DNA from: Palsa-892 sp035556215
Lineage (GTDB): Bacteria; Pseudomonadota; Alphaproteobacteria; Rhizobiales; Xanthobacteraceae
Length of the DNA: 64,000 nt
Reading direction: 5' to 3'
Assembly (NCBI GenBank): GCA_035556215.1
Contig: DATMFI010000004.1
Location: 62,001 to 126,000 of the forward strand
Position 1 is the first letter of the stretch, and the number at the start of each line of letters is the position of its first letter. This document shows positions 1 to 9,327 of the stretch, one piece after another. A program made the position numbers and the translations under genes. Under the pieces are notes generated by a model. It was given only the letters and a program-made list of their open reading frames with translations. It was not told the DNA's origin and did not search any database.

Positions 1-1
1 C

Positions 2-766
2 GAAGCGCTGCCGAGCCTCAAGCTCATCGTCACGAGTGGCATGCGCAACGCCGCAATCGACATCAAGGCGGCGGCCGGGCGCGGCATTCCCGTTTGCGGC
101 ACCGAGTCGATCGGCACGCCGACGGCCGAACTCACTTTCGGGCTGATGCTTGAACTGACGCGCAATATCGGCGCCGAACATGCCCGCCTGAAAGCGGGCG
201 CGGCGTGGCAATCGACGCTCGGCTCCGAACTCGAAGGCAAGACGCTCGGCATTCTCGGGCTCGGCAAGCTCGGCACGCGCGTCGCCAGGATCGGCAATGC
301 CTTCGGCATGAAAGTCATCGCCTGGAGCCAGAACCTCACCGGCGAAAAGGCCGCGGCGGCAGGCGCGGCGCGCGTCGAGAAGGAGACGCTGTTCCGGCAA
401 TCGGACTTCATCACCATTCACTCGCAGCTTTCCGACCGCACGCGCGGGCTCGTCGGCCCCGCCGAGTTCTCGCTGATGAAGCCCTCGGCCTATCTCATCA
501 ACACTTCGCGCGGGCCGATCGTGCAGGAAGCGGCGCTCATCGCGGCGCTGCGCGAGCGCAAGATCGCCGGCGCCGGCATCGATGTCTTCGACAGCGAGCC
601 GATCGCGCTCGATCATCCGCTGCGCAAGATCGAGACCGCCGTCATCACGCCGCATCTCGGTTATGTCACCGCGGAAGGCTATCGCCGTTTCTATTCGCAA
701 ATGGCGGAGGATGTTCGTGCCTGGCTCGACGGCAAACCGATCCGGGTCATTCCGCCAGCTTCATGA
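2..766 (+). CDS. D-2-hydroxyacid dehydrogenase, 3' part (5' end outside window)
   Basis: The reading frame is open from base 2, so the gene begins left of the window. The visible part is the NAD-binding and C-terminal catalytic portion of the D-isomer-specific 2-hydroxyacid dehydrogenase family, which reduces 2-oxoacids with NAD(P)H. It shows the Rossmann motif LGILGLGKLGTRVARIG, the catalytic Arg in NTSRGPIV, the Glu in DVFDSEPI and the general-acid His in ITPHLGY. The first methionine in view (base 41) lies inside the fold (LKLIVTSGM) and is not a start. The substrate (glyoxylate, hydroxypyruvate, phosphoglycerate or other) cannot be told from this fragment. A cytochrome gene follows 33 bp downstream on the same strand. 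Confidence 0.9.
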   Translation, partial: EALPSLKLIVTSGMRNAAIDIKAAAGRGIPVCGTESIGTPTAELTFGLMLELTRNIGAEHARLKAGAAWQSTLGSELEGKTLGILGLGKLGTRVARIGNAFGMKVIAWSQNLTGEKAAAAGAARVEKETLFRQSDFITIHSQLSDRTRGLVGPAEFSLMKPSAYLINTSRGPIVQEAALIAALRERKIAGAGIDVFDSEPIALDHPLRKIETAVITPHLGYVTAEGYRRFYSQMAEDVRAWLDGKPIRVIPPAS

Positions 767-799
767 TCTTTGCGTAAACTTCACCGAAAAGGAGAAACC

Positions 800-1309
800 A
801 TGAGCAAAATCCTGACAGCCATTGGCGCGCTCGCGATCGCCGTCGCGATCGCGGCGCCGGTCAATCTGTTCGGCGGGTTTCTCAATGTCGCGGCGAACGA
901 CCCGCATCTCGGCATCGTCACCTGGTCGCTCGAAAAGATCCGCATGGCGTCGATCTCGCGGCATGCGGTCGAGCAGCCGCCCGTCTCGCTCGACGATCCG
1001 GCGGCCGTGCAGGCGGGCGCGCGGGCATTCTCGGAACGCGGCTGCGTCAGCTGCCATGGCGCGCCGGGCGGCACCTGGGCGAAATTCTCCGAAGGCATGA
1101 CGCCCTCGCCGCCGGATCTTGCGGAGATCGCCAAGGAGCGCACGCCCGCCGAAATCTTCTGGGTGGTCAAGCACGGCCTCAAGTTCACCGGCATGCCGAG
1201 CTTCGCGGCGATCGACGTCAAGGATGACGAGATCTGGAAGATCGTTGCCTTCGTGAAAAAGCTGCCGGGCGTTTCGGACGCCGACTTCAAGGCGTGGACG
1301 GCGCAATAA
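800..1309 (+). CDS. c-type cytochrome, mono-haem, exported or membrane-anchored
   Basis: 169-residue protein. An N-terminal hydrophobic segment (about residues 4-25) is followed by a class I cytochrome c domain with one haem-binding CVSCH motif at about residues 82-86. A likely distal Met ligand lies in TGMPSF near residue 136. It should act in the periplasm as an electron carrier. I chose the ATG at 800 because an AAGGAG ribosome site lies 5-6 bp upstream; the frame also allows a TTG at 770, but that would add a charged leader before the signal. No partner oxidase or dehydrogenase is adjacent except the 2-hydroxyacid dehydrogenase fragment, so its redox partner is unknown. Confidence 0.88.
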   Translation: MSKILTAIGALAIAVAIAAPVNLFGGFLNVAANDPHLGIVTWSLEKIRMASISRHAVEQPPVSLDDPAAVQAGARAFSERGCVSCHGAPGGTWAKFSEGMTPSPPDLAEIAKERTPAEIFWVVKHGLKFTGMPSFAAIDVKDDEIWKIVAFVKKLPGVSDADFKAWTAQ

Positions 1310-1321
1310 TACGCGCCGTCC
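1296..1321. terminator. Hairpin at the end of the cytochrome gene
   Basis: A 9-bp perfect inverted repeat (GGACGGCGC / GCGCCGTCC) with an 8-nt loop holds the cytochrome stop codon in its loop and lies between two convergent genes. No T-run follows directly on either strand; TTTT appears only about 13 bases later on the plus strand. It is therefore a weak intrinsic terminator or an RNA-end stabiliser. Confidence 0.4.
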
Positions 1322-1336
1322 GCCTGCCAGCGCGTT

Positions 1337-3031
1337 TTAAGCCGCCCGCAAGCCGCGCAGGAACGTATCCGCCGCGGTGTGGAGGTTATACGCCTGCTCG
1401 TCGAGCATCTTCACCGCGGCCAGCATGTCCCGCGACGCCTTGCCGGTGGCGGCAACGGCGGTGTCAAGCTCGCTGATATCGGCGGTCACCTGACGCGAGG
1501 AGTTCGACGAGCTCTCGATGCTCGATGCGATATCGCGCGTCACGGCATCCTGCTCCTCGACCGCCGAAGCGATCGCCATCGTAATCTCCGAAATCTTCGA
1601 GATGTCGCCGACGATGGCCTCGGTCGATTTGACCGCTTCCGAGGTCGCGTTCTGGATCGAAGCGACCTGGGCATGAATTTCGCCGGTCGCCTTGGCGGTC
1701 TGGGCGGCAAGCACCTTCACTTCCGAAGCGACGACGGCAAAGCCGCGCCCGGCCTCGCCGGCACGCGCCGCCTCGATGGTGGCGTTGAGCGCCAGAAGAT
1801 TGGTCTGCTCGGCGATATCGCTGATCAGCTTCACGACATCGGTGATGCGCTGCGCCGACTCGGCAAGGCTCCTGATGATGTTGCTGGAGCCGCCGGCATG
1901 CTCGACCGCTTCACTCGAGAAGTCACGGGCAATGCCGACCTGGCGCGAGATCTCGGCGATCGACGACGACATTTCCTCCGACGAGGCCGCGATCAGTTCG
2001 GCGCCGGAAGACGCCGCCTTCGCGGCATCCGCCACGGCCGAAGTGCGCGCGCCCGCCTGCGTTGCGATCGTCGCGACATTGCCGGCGTTCTCGCTGACGA
2101 GGCGCGTCGCTTCGGCGACCGCTTCCATCACGCCCTTCATCTGGTGTTCGAAATCGGCGGCGAGCATTTCGCGCGCGGCGCGGCGCTCGGCCTCGGCTTC
2201 TTCCTTGATACTTTCCTGCTGATGCCGGAGCCTTGCCGCTTCGCGGCTCGATTCCCGCAGCGACACGACGGCGCCGGCGATCATGCCGACCTCGTCGCGC
2301 TGGCCGGTCGCCGGAACGGCAACCTCGAAATCGCCGCCGGCGATCTGCTGGATCGCGTCGGAAATCCTCGTGATCGGCTTGGTGATGGCGCGGCTCACCA
2401 GGAGCGAAACGGCGCAGCCGACCAGCACGGCAATCGCCATGATGATGCGCAACAAAACGCCCTGTTCGTCGAGCCGCGCGTCGACGCTGACGACGTTGCG
2501 GTCGCGCGACTGCTTGCTGAGCTGGCTCAGAAATTCGGTCTGCTCGCCGATATCCTTGAAATTGCGCTGCGCGGCCGAAAGCGTCGCCGCCACCGAGCCC
2601 GGATCGGTTTTCGCGATTTGCAGAATGATGTTGGCCTGTTTGGAGAATTTATTGACGGCGTCCGTCAACCTCCCCATCGCTTCGGCGGTATCGCCCTTGG
2701 TCAACGGCTCCAGCGCGAGCAGCTTGCCGGCAAGATCGATCAAACCCGACTCGGCCTGATCGGTGATCGTTTCCAGATCGTCGCGCGCCGTTTCATTCAT
2801 CGCGATCGACGCGATGTGATAAAGACGTGTCTGAACCGCCCAGGCATTGGTGTTGAAATCGGCGACGGCTTCAGCGACCCGCACCGGTCCGTTCATCAAC
2901 TGCTGTAGTGTCGCCTGGTTTTCCCACTGTGTTTTCAGTACGTAGGTGCCAATTCCGATCAGAACCAGAATTAGAAACGCCGGTGCAAGCAGAACCTTCC
3001 AGCGAATGCGGAGATTGCCGAACCAAGTCAT
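1337..3031 (-). CDS. Methyl-accepting chemotaxis protein
   Basis: 564-residue transmembrane chemoreceptor. TM1 lies at about residues 13-32, a periplasmic four-helix-type sensor of about 160 residues follows, TM2 is at about 194-214 and a HAMP linker at about 215-270. The long cytoplasmic signalling coiled coil carries the conserved hairpin tip at about 406-440 (DIAEQTNLLALNATIEAARA). It should signal through CheA/CheW to the flagellar motor; no che genes are in the window, so it is an orphan receptor. The last residues (FLRGLRAA) do not form a CheR/CheB pentapeptide tether. It is divergent from ppc, with 169 bp between starts. The ligand cannot be inferred. Confidence 0.95.
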   Translation of the reverse strand: MTWFGNLRIRWKVLLAPAFLILVLIGIGTYVLKTQWENQATLQQLMNGPVRVAEAVADFNTNAWAVQTRLYHIASIAMNETARDDLETITDQAESGLIDLAGKLLALEPLTKGDTAEAMGRLTDAVNKFSKQANIILQIAKTDPGSVAATLSAAQRNFKDIGEQTEFLSQLSKQSRDRNVVSVDARLDEQGVLLRIIMAIAVLVGCAVSLLVSRAITKPITRISDAIQQIAGGDFEVAVPATGQRDEVGMIAGAVVSLRESSREAARLRHQQESIKEEAEAERRAAREMLAADFEHQMKGVMEAVAEATRLVSENAGNVATIATQAGARTSAVADAAKAASSGAELIAASSEEMSSSIAEISRQVGIARDFSSEAVEHAGGSSNIIRSLAESAQRITDVVKLISDIAEQTNLLALNATIEAARAGEAGRGFAVVASEVKVLAAQTAKATGEIHAQVASIQNATSEAVKSTEAIVGDISKISEITMAIASAVEEQDAVTRDIASSIESSSNSSRQVTADISELDTAVAATGKASRDMLAAVKMLDEQAYNLHTAADTFLRGLRAA

Positions 3032-3200
3032 AGAAGCCCCATTCGTGCCCGTCGCGGGCGAACCAACCAGGGCTAGGATTGGGGGAATAAAGTTAACATT
3101 CTGCAGACATGCACGTGATGGTTATATGATACCGGGTTGATGCCAAATGGTTGCATTGCTTCGTGTTTTCGCCCCTTAATCTGGTCCGGAAAGGCCGCTC

Positions 3201-5975
3201 GTGTCCCAGCAATTTGCCCCCGCCCCCGCTCTCGAAGCCGCCGAGAAGGATCTCCCGCTTCGCGACGACATCCGGCTGCTCGGCCAGATCCTCGGCGACG
3301 TCGTGCGCTCGCAGGAAGGCGAAAAGACCTTCGCGCTGGTCGAGCGCATCCGCCAGACTTCCATCCAGTTCAGAAAGAGCGACGACGAAGCGGCGCGCAC
3401 CGAGCTTGCCGCGGCGCTCGATGGCCTGTCGCCCGAGCAGACGATTCAGGTCATCCGCGCTTTCGGCTATTTCTCGCATCTCGCCAACATCGCCGAGGAT
3501 CAGCACCACATCCGCCGCAACCGCGTGCACGCGATGGCGGCCTCGGCGCCGCGTCCCGGCACGATGGCCTATGCGATCGAGAGCGCGAAAAACTCCGGCA
3601 TCGCACGCAACCAGCTCAAGGAATTTTTCGACGGCGCGCTCGTCTGTCCGGTGCTGACCGCACACCCCACGGAAGTGCGGCGCAAGAGCACGCTCGATCG
3701 CGAAATCGAAATCGCGCGGTTGCTTGCCGAGCGCGACCGCACGCAGTTCACGCCCGAAGAAGCGGAAGCCTTCGACGAAGCGCTGCGGCAGGCGGTGCTG
3801 ACGCTGTGGCAGACGAACCTCATCCGCAACACGCGGCTTGCGGTGCTCGATGAAGTCGCGAACGGCATCTCCTATTACGATTATACGTTCCTGCGCGAGT
3901 TGCCGCGCTTCTATGCCGCGCTCGAGGATCTGCTCGCCAAAGGCGCCGCCGCGCGCGACGAGTTCAGGCTCGCGTCGTTCTTCCGCATGGGGAGCTGGAT
4001 CGGCGGCGACCGCGACGGCAATCCGTTCGTCACCGCGGCAACGCTCACGGAAGCGTTCCGCCTGCAAAGCCGACGCGCATTCCTGCATTACCTGAACGAA
4101 TTGCATCGCCTCGGCGGCGAATTGCCGCTCGACGGGCGAACGATCCGCGTTTCGCCGCAACTCGAAACACTGGCTGCGGATTCACCAGACCATTCACCGC
4201 ATCGCGCCAATGAGCCCTATCGCCGCTCGATCGCCGGCATCTATGCGCGCCTCGCGGCAAGCGCCCGCGCGCTCGTGCAGATGGATCCGCCGCGGCCGGC
4301 GGCGGACGCGCCGCCCTATGGCAGCGTCGGCGAATTCAAGGCCGATCTCGATATCATCGACCATTCGCTGCGCACCAATGGCTCGGCCGTGCTTGCGCAT
4401 GGGAGGCTGCGCCACCTGCGGCGCGCGGCCGATGTCTTTGGCTTTCACCTCGCGACGATCGATCTCAGACAGAACTCGGCGGTGCATGAGCGCACGGTCG
4501 AGGAGCTGTTTGCAAAACACGACGCCAAAATCCGCTATCGCGAACTCGATGAAGCGGCGCGTGTCGAACTTCTCGCGCGGCATCTGCAAAGCGATACGCT
4601 GCTCGCGGCGGATCTCGGGGGCTTTTCAGACGAAGCGCAGTCGGAGCTTGGCGTCGTTCGCGCCGCGGCCGAAGCGCGACGCCGCTACGGCGAAATGGCC
4701 GTGCAGAACTATGTGATTTCCAAGGCGGAAAGCGTCTCCGACGTGCTCGAGGTCGCGCTGCTCCTGAAGGAAGCCGGGTTGTTCAGCGCCGAAGACGGGC
4801 TCGCGCTCAACATCGCGCCGCTGTTCGAGACCATCGACGATCTGCGCGCCTGCGCCCGGATCATGGACGCGCTCCTGTCGCTGCCGGCTTACCGCAAATG
4901 GATCGCCGGGCGCGGCGGCATTCAGGAAGTGATGCTCGGCTACTCCGACAGCAACAAGGACGGCGGTTTCCTGACCTCGATCTGGGAGCTCTACAAGGCC
5001 GAGGGCGAGCTTGTGGACGTCTTCCGCCGCCACGGCATCCGGCTTTGCCTGTTCCACGGCCGCGGCGGCTCGGTGGGGCGCGGCGGCGGACCAAGCTATC
5101 AGGCGATCATCGCGCAGCCGCCCGGCGCCGTGCAGGGCCGCATCCGCATCACCGAACAGGGCGAAGTCATCGCCGCCAAATATTCGAGCGCCGAAGTCGG
5201 CCGCCGCAACCTCGAGACCCTCGCCGCCGCGACGCTGGAGGCTTCGCTGCTGCATCCGGCGAACGATGCGCGCGAGAACGTCTATGCCGAAGTGATGGAG
5301 GAGCTTTCCGCCACCGCCTACAAGGCCTATCGCGATCTCGTTTACGAAACGCCGGGCTTCGAGGATTACTTCCGGCAATCGACCGTCATCAGCGAAATCG
5401 CGCGGCTCAATATCGGCAGCCGCCCTTCTTCGCGTACGCGCTCGCAGAAGATCGAGGATCTACGCGCCATCCCGTGGGTGTTCAGCTGGTCGCAATCGCG
5501 CATCATGCTGCCGGGCTGGTACGGCTTCGGCAGCGCGGTCAAAGCGTGGCTTGCCGCGCATCCCCGGCCGGGCATGGATGTGCTGCAGGCCATGTACGAA
5601 AAGTGGCCGTTCTTCCGCGTCGTGCTGTCGAATGTCGATATGGTGCTCGCCAAGACCGATATCGGCATCGCCTCGCGCTACGCCGATCTCGTCGAAGACC
5701 GCGCGTTGAGCGAGACGATCTTCAGGCGCATCCGCAATGAGTGGCAGCTCACCATCGAGATGGTGTGCAAGATCATGAAGCAGCAGGCGCTGCTCGAAAG
5801 CAATCCGCTGCTCGCCCGCTCGATCCGCAACCGCTTCGCCTATCTCGACCCGCTCAATCACGTGCAGATCGAACTCCTGAAGCGCGAGCGCGCCAAAGGC
5901 GGCGACGAGCGCGTCATCGAAGGCATTCACCTCACGATCAACGGTATCGCGGCCGGTTTGAGAAACAGCGGCTAA
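3201..5975 (+). CDS. ppc: Phosphoenolpyruvate carboxylase
   Basis: 924-residue cytoplasmic enzyme, full family length, converting PEP and bicarbonate to oxaloacetate (anaplerosis). The catalytic His is in TAHPTEVRRKS at about residue 155, GGDRDGNPF near 272, GYSDSNKDGGF near 580, and the glycine-rich loop HGRGGSVGRGGGPS near 620. The start is a GTG at 3201 (MSQQFAPAP). It is divergent from the chemoreceptor and convergent with ligD: its TAA overlaps the ligD stop codon by two bases. No regulatory element was recognised upstream. Confidence 0.98.
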   Translation: MSQQFAPAPALEAAEKDLPLRDDIRLLGQILGDVVRSQEGEKTFALVERIRQTSIQFRKSDDEAARTELAAALDGLSPEQTIQVIRAFGYFSHLANIAEDQHHIRRNRVHAMAASAPRPGTMAYAIESAKNSGIARNQLKEFFDGALVCPVLTAHPTEVRRKSTLDREIEIARLLAERDRTQFTPEEAEAFDEALRQAVLTLWQTNLIRNTRLAVLDEVANGISYYDYTFLRELPRFYAALEDLLAKGAAARDEFRLASFFRMGSWIGGDRDGNPFVTAATLTEAFRLQSRRAFLHYLNELHRLGGELPLDGRTIRVSPQLETLAADSPDHSPHRANEPYRRSIAGIYARLAASARALVQMDPPRPAADAPPYGSVGEFKADLDIIDHSLRTNGSAVLAHGRLRHLRRAADVFGFHLATIDLRQNSAVHERTVEELFAKHDAKIRYRELDEAARVELLARHLQSDTLLAADLGGFSDEAQSELGVVRAAAEARRRYGEMAVQNYVISKAESVSDVLEVALLLKEAGLFSAEDGLALNIAPLFETIDDLRACARIMDALLSLPAYRKWIAGRGGIQEVMLGYSDSNKDGGFLTSIWELYKAEGELVDVFRRHGIRLCLFHGRGGSVGRGGGPSYQAIIAQPPGAVQGRIRITEQGEVIAAKYSSAEVGRRNLETLAAATLEASLLHPANDARENVYAEVMEELSATAYKAYRDLVYETPGFEDYFRQSTVISEIARLNIGSRPSSRTRSQKIEDLRAIPWVFSWSQSRIMLPGWYGFGSAVKAWLAAHPRPGMDVLQAMYEKWPFFRVVLSNVDMVLAKTDIGIASRYADLVEDRALSETIFRRIRNEWQLTIEMVCKIMKQQALLESNPLLARSIRNRFAYLDPLNHVQIELLKRERAKGGDERVIEGIHLTINGIAAGLRNSG

Positions 5976-7834
5976 AGCTTCGGCAGCGATTGCTTGAGCG
6001 CGCGATAGCCCTTCCACGGATCGCCGGCGCGCGCGAGCTTCTTCGCGTCCTCGACGCTGTAGGGGTGAGCGTCCCTGAGCTTGCCGAGACTGCGCCATGT
6101 GAGGGGTATTGCGACAAACGCGCCTTTTCTCGCGCGCGTGGAATAAGGGCAGATCGCCGTCGCGCCGCGCTGGTTGCGAAGGTAATCGACGAAGATGCGG
6201 CCCGCGCGTTTCTTCTTCGACATGTTGGCGACGTAGTGCTCGGGATCCTGCTCTTCCATCAGCCGCGCCATCGCCTCGGCAAAAACGCGATGCTCGTCCC
6301 AGGAGTGCCTGGGCGCAAGCGGCACGACGACGTGAATACCCTTGCCGCCGGTCACCATCGGGAAAGACTCCAGATCGAATTCCTCGAGGCGCTTCTTCAT
6401 ATCGAACGCCGCGTCCTTCACCTTGGCGAAGGGGAGCCCCTCGTCCGGATCGAGATCGAATACGAGGCGATCGGGCTTCTCGACCGCGCCGGTATGCGAG
6501 CCCCAGATGTGCAATTCCAAAACGCCCATCTGCACCGCGGCGATGACGCCGGAAATATCCTCGACATACATGTATTCGCCGATGCCGGATTTTTCCCTGA
6601 TGCGAATTTTGCGAAGTTCCTCCGGCCAGCCGGGTGACGCGTGCTTCTGGAAGAAGCATTCCTGCTCTCGCCCCTGGGGGCAGCGCACGAGCGAGAGCGG
6701 ACGATCGGCAATATGCGGCAGGATGAGATCCTTGATCGCGACATAATATTCGACGAGGCCGCGTTTGGTGACGCCCTGCCCCGGAAACACCACGCGATCG
6801 GGATGCGTGATGCGAACGCCCTCGATCTCGCCGGCTTCCGGTTTCGTGAGCTTGACGGCTTTGGCTTTCGGCATCGGCTTCTCCCGGACGATTTCACGCG
6901 CGGGCTTGTCCTCGCGCAGGCCCTTGAAACTCCCCTGCCGCACCAGACCGTCGCGGGTCCAGCCGCGGAACGCAATCTCGGCGACAAGCACCGGCTCGAC
7001 GAAATTGGCGTGCCGCACGATCGCGCGCGGCACCTTCGGCACCGGCGGCGTCTCGCGTGCGTGCTTTTTGAACAGCTTGGCCAATTGATCGAGCTGCTCG
7101 CCGGTGTAGCCGGAGCCGACGCGGCCGGCGTAGCGCAGCTTTCCCTCCTCGTGCGCCGCGAGCAGCAGCGACGAAAACGGCCGCCCCGCCTTGCCGGAGG
7201 GCCGCCAGCCGATGACGACGAACTCCTGCTCCATGCCGCATTTCACCTTGAGCCAGCCATGCGCACGGCCCGAGCGGTAGCGTTCGTTGCGATTTTTCGA
7301 GACGATGCCTTCGAGTTTCAAATCGCATGCACGGGCGAATACAGCCCTGGCTTCGCCGCGAATGTGATCGGAATAGAGCAGCGGCGCGCGGGCGCCTGCG
7401 AGAAGCGCCTTCAGCTTCTCCTTGCGCTCGTGCAAAGGCCGCGCGCGCAGATCCTCGCCGTCGAGATGCAGGAGATCGAACAGATAATAGCCGAAGCCGC
7501 CCGTTCCTTCCGAGAGCGCCTCTTGAAGCGCGCCGAAATCGGTATGGCCTTCGGCGCCGGCAACGGCAATCTCGCCATCAAGCAGCGCCGCGCGGCACGG
7601 CAGCGCCGCCAGCGCCGGCACCAGGCTCTCGAATTTCTTCGTCCAGTCGAGGCCGTTCCGCGTGCGGATCACCGCCCGCTCGCCCGCGACCGAAGCGATC
7701 GCGCGATAGCCGTCGAACTTGATCTCGTGCAGCCATTCATCGCCGGGCGGGGGCGCGTCAACGAGTGTCGCGAGTTGCGGCTTGACGAACGCCGGAAGCT
7801 TCAGCGGCGAGAACTTGGAGGCGCGCTTTGAATC
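5972..7834 (-). CDS. ligD: LigD, ligase plus polymerase part (in the -1 frame relative to its 5' part)
   Basis: About 620 residues read in the -1 frame after the 3'-phosphoesterase part. It carries the ATP-dependent ligase domain, with nucleotidyl-acceptor Lys in EIKFDGYR just after the junction, then the primase-polymerase domain with the DLDP metal motif and GGKGIHVVVP. Role: gap filling and sealing in bacterial non-homologous end joining with Ku. Domain order is PE-LIG-POL as in Pseudomonas LigD, and the joined product would be about 831 residues, normal for the family. Between the frame junction and the catalytic Lys this frame has no ATG, GTG or TTG; the first is a GTG at 7672, downstream of that Lys. 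Active ligase therefore needs a frameshift, unless the base count is wrong. Confidence 0.9.
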   Translation of the reverse strand, partial: DSKRASKFSPLKLPAFVKPQLATLVDAPPPGDEWLHEIKFDGYRAIASVAGERAVIRTRNGLDWTKKFESLVPALAALPCRAALLDGEIAVAGAEGHTDFGALQEALSEGTGGFGYYLFDLLHLDGEDLRARPLHERKEKLKALLAGARAPLLYSDHIRGEARAVFARACDLKLEGIVSKNRNERYRSGRAHGWLKVKCGMEQEFVVIGWRPSGKAGRPFSSLLLAAHEEGKLRYAGRVGSGYTGEQLDQLAKLFKKHARETPPVPKVPRAIVRHANFVEPVLVAEIAFRGWTRDGLVRQGSFKGLREDKPAREIVREKPMPKAKAVKLTKPEAGEIEGVRITHPDRVVFPGQGVTKRGLVEYYVAIKDLILPHIADRPLSLVRCPQGREQECFFQKHASPGWPEELRKIRIREKSGIGEYMYVEDISGVIAAVQMGVLELHIWGSHTGAVEKPDRLVFDLDPDEGLPFAKVKDAAFDMKKRLEEFDLESFPMVTGGKGIHVVVPLAPRHSWDEHRVFAEAMARLMEEQDPEHYVANMSKKKRAGRIFVDYLRNQRGATAICPYSTRARKGAFVAIPLTWRSLGKLRDAHPYSVEDAKKLARAGDPWKGYRALKQSLPKL

Positions 7835-8466
7835 TTTTTTTTTGAGCCGGAAGCGGTCTGTTTCTTCGGCTTGTTCGAGTGCCAGACCTTCTTGCCTTCG
7901 GCGATCTCGTCCATCGCGCGGCCGCTCGCGACGCTATCGGTTTCGCGCTCGACAGCGGGCTTGCCGTTGCTGCGCGCGACTTCGTCCTTTTCCTTGATAA
8001 GCAGCCAGTTGTCCTTGTCCTTATCGCGCTTGCTGCGCGCGCGAAGCTGCACCAAGGCCCAGTTGCCCTTCAGCCGCTCGCCGTGCAACTCAAAACCGAG
8101 CTTGCCCTTCTTCATTGCCTCGTCGGGGTTGCCGTGCGGCTTCCACCAGCCGCGATCCCATAGCATCACCGTGCCGCCGCCGTATTCGCCTTTCGGAATC
8201 GTCCCCTCGAAGCCGCCATAGGCGACAGGATGATCCTCAACATGAACGGCAAGCCGCTTGTCGTTTGGGTTCTCGCTCGGCCCCTTCGGCACCGCCCAGC
8301 TCATCAGCGTGCCGTTCCACTCCAGGCGGAAATCGTAGTGCAGCCTGCGCGCGGCGTGCTTCTGGATGACGTAGGACAGCTTCTTGCTGGATTTCGCGGA
8401 TTTGCCTTTCGGCTCGGCGGTGCGCGTGAAATCGCGTTTGGCGCGATATTTGGTCAGCCGGTCCAC
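7801..8466 (-). CDS. ligD: LigD, 3'-phosphoesterase (PE) part
   Basis: 221-residue frame starting at a GTG (8466) 3 bp after the ku stop. Residues 1 to about 170 are the LigD 3'-phosphoesterase domain (LHYDFRLEWNGTLMSWAVPKG; HVEDHPVAYGGFEG; GEYGGGTVMLWDRG), which trims 3'-phosphate or ribonucleotide ends. A basic linker (NKPKKQTASGSKKK) follows, then ten codons after the slippery run and a TGA at 7801-7803. Without frameshifting the cell would make a stand-alone PE protein with a short basic tail. It is co-directional with ku and probably co-transcribed. Confidence 0.9.
   Translation of the reverse strand: MDRLTKYRAKRDFTRTAEPKGKSAKSSKKLSYVIQKHAARRLHYDFRLEWNGTLMSWAVPKGPSENPNDKRLAVHVEDHPVAYGGFEGTIPKGEYGGGTVMLWDRGWWKPHGNPDEAMKKGKLGFELHGERLKGNWALVQLRARSKRDKDKDNWLLIKEKDEVARSNGKPAVERETDSVASGRAMDEIAEGKKVWHSNKPKKQTASGSKKKIQSAPPSSRR
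7834..7843 (-). other. A9G run in ligD: -1 slippery site A-AAA-AAG, or indel
   Basis: On the minus strand the PE frame reads tca-aaa-aaa-aag, a nine-A run followed by G. Its last seven bases are A-AAA-AAG in the correct phase, the same heptamer used by E. coli dnaX. A -1 slip makes the next codon GAT and enters exactly the ligase frame (DSKRASKFSPLKLPAFVKPQL region). A CGCCG/CGGCG hairpin with a 10-nt loop begins about 24 nt downstream, rather far for a classical stimulator. A run of nine A is also a common site of sequencing indels and of transcriptional slippage. Confidence 0.75.
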
Positions 8467-8469
8467 GGC

Positions 8470-9327
8470 TCAGGCCGCCTTGCGGCGGCCGGGTTTGCGG
8501 CGAGTTGATTTGCGGCGGCTCGTTGTCTTCTTGCCGCTGGCTTTTTCGTCGCCGCCTTTGCCGACGCTCTTGCGAAGCGCCTCCATGAGGTCGATCACCT
8601 GCGCCGTCGGGCGCGTCTCCTCTATCTGGCGCACCTGACGGTGCTCGGCCTTGGCCTCGATCAATTCTCGCAGCGCTTCCTCGTAGGAATCCTTGAAAGC
8701 CGCCGGATCGAATTTCTTGCTCTTCTTCTTGATCAGCTCCTCGGCGAGCTCGATCATATCCTTCTCGGGCTCATGCTCCTTGATGCCGGTGAAGGCTGTG
8801 CTCGCCTTCTTCACTTCGTCGGCATAGCGCAGCGTCTCGAGCAGCATACCCTTGCCGCAGGCCTTGAGCGCCACAAGCGTGCCCTTGCCGCGAATGACGA
8901 TCTGGCCGAGGCCGACCTTTTTGGCTTTCTTCAATGCATCGCGCAGCACGATGAAGGCTTCGTCGTCCTCGTCTTCGTCGGGCACGACGAAATACGGCCG
9001 CTCGAAATAGATCGGGTCGATCTCGTGCAGGTCGACGAACTGGACAAGATCGAGCGTCTTCTTCGCCTCTAACTTCAGCTTGTCGATCTCTTTGTCTTCG
9101 AGCAGCACATATTTGCCCTTCTCGAGCTCGTAGCCCTTGACGATCTCATCGGTGTCGACCGGGCCGATGTCGGGCACGACCTTCTGATAGCGAATGCGGG
9201 CGCCGCTCGGCTTGTGAATCTGGTGAAAGGAAATTTTGGCGTTCGATTTGGTCGCTGGCACGACCTCGATCGGGATCGAAACGAGTGACAGCCGGATATT
9301 GCCGGACCAGTACGCGCGCGTTGGCAT
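8470..9327 (-). CDS. ku: Ku protein, DNA double-strand-break end binding
   Basis: 285 residues. The prokaryotic Ku core (AYWSGNIRLSLVSIPIEV at the N terminus, then FHQIHKPSGARIRYQKV) forms the homodimeric ring that threads onto DNA ends and recruits LigD. The C terminus (about 255-285) is a Lys/Arg-rich tail typical of Ku proteins that also bind DNA internally. The gene lies directly upstream of ligD on the same strand with a 3-bp gap, forming a two-gene NHEJ operon. The starting ATG is at 9327. An SOS box or stress promoter was not recognised in the 183 bp upstream. Confidence 0.97.
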   Translation of the reverse strand: MPTRAYWSGNIRLSLVSIPIEVVPATKSNAKISFHQIHKPSGARIRYQKVVPDIGPVDTDEIVKGYELEKGKYVLLEDKEIDKLKLEAKKTLDLVQFVDLHEIDPIYFERPYFVVPDEDEDDEAFIVLRDALKKAKKVGLGQIVIRGKGTLVALKACGKGMLLETLRYADEVKKASTAFTGIKEHEPEKDMIELAEELIKKKSKKFDPAAFKDSYEEALRELIEAKAEHRQVRQIEETRPTAQVIDLMEALRKSVGKGGDEKASGKKTTSRRKSTRRKPGRRKAA

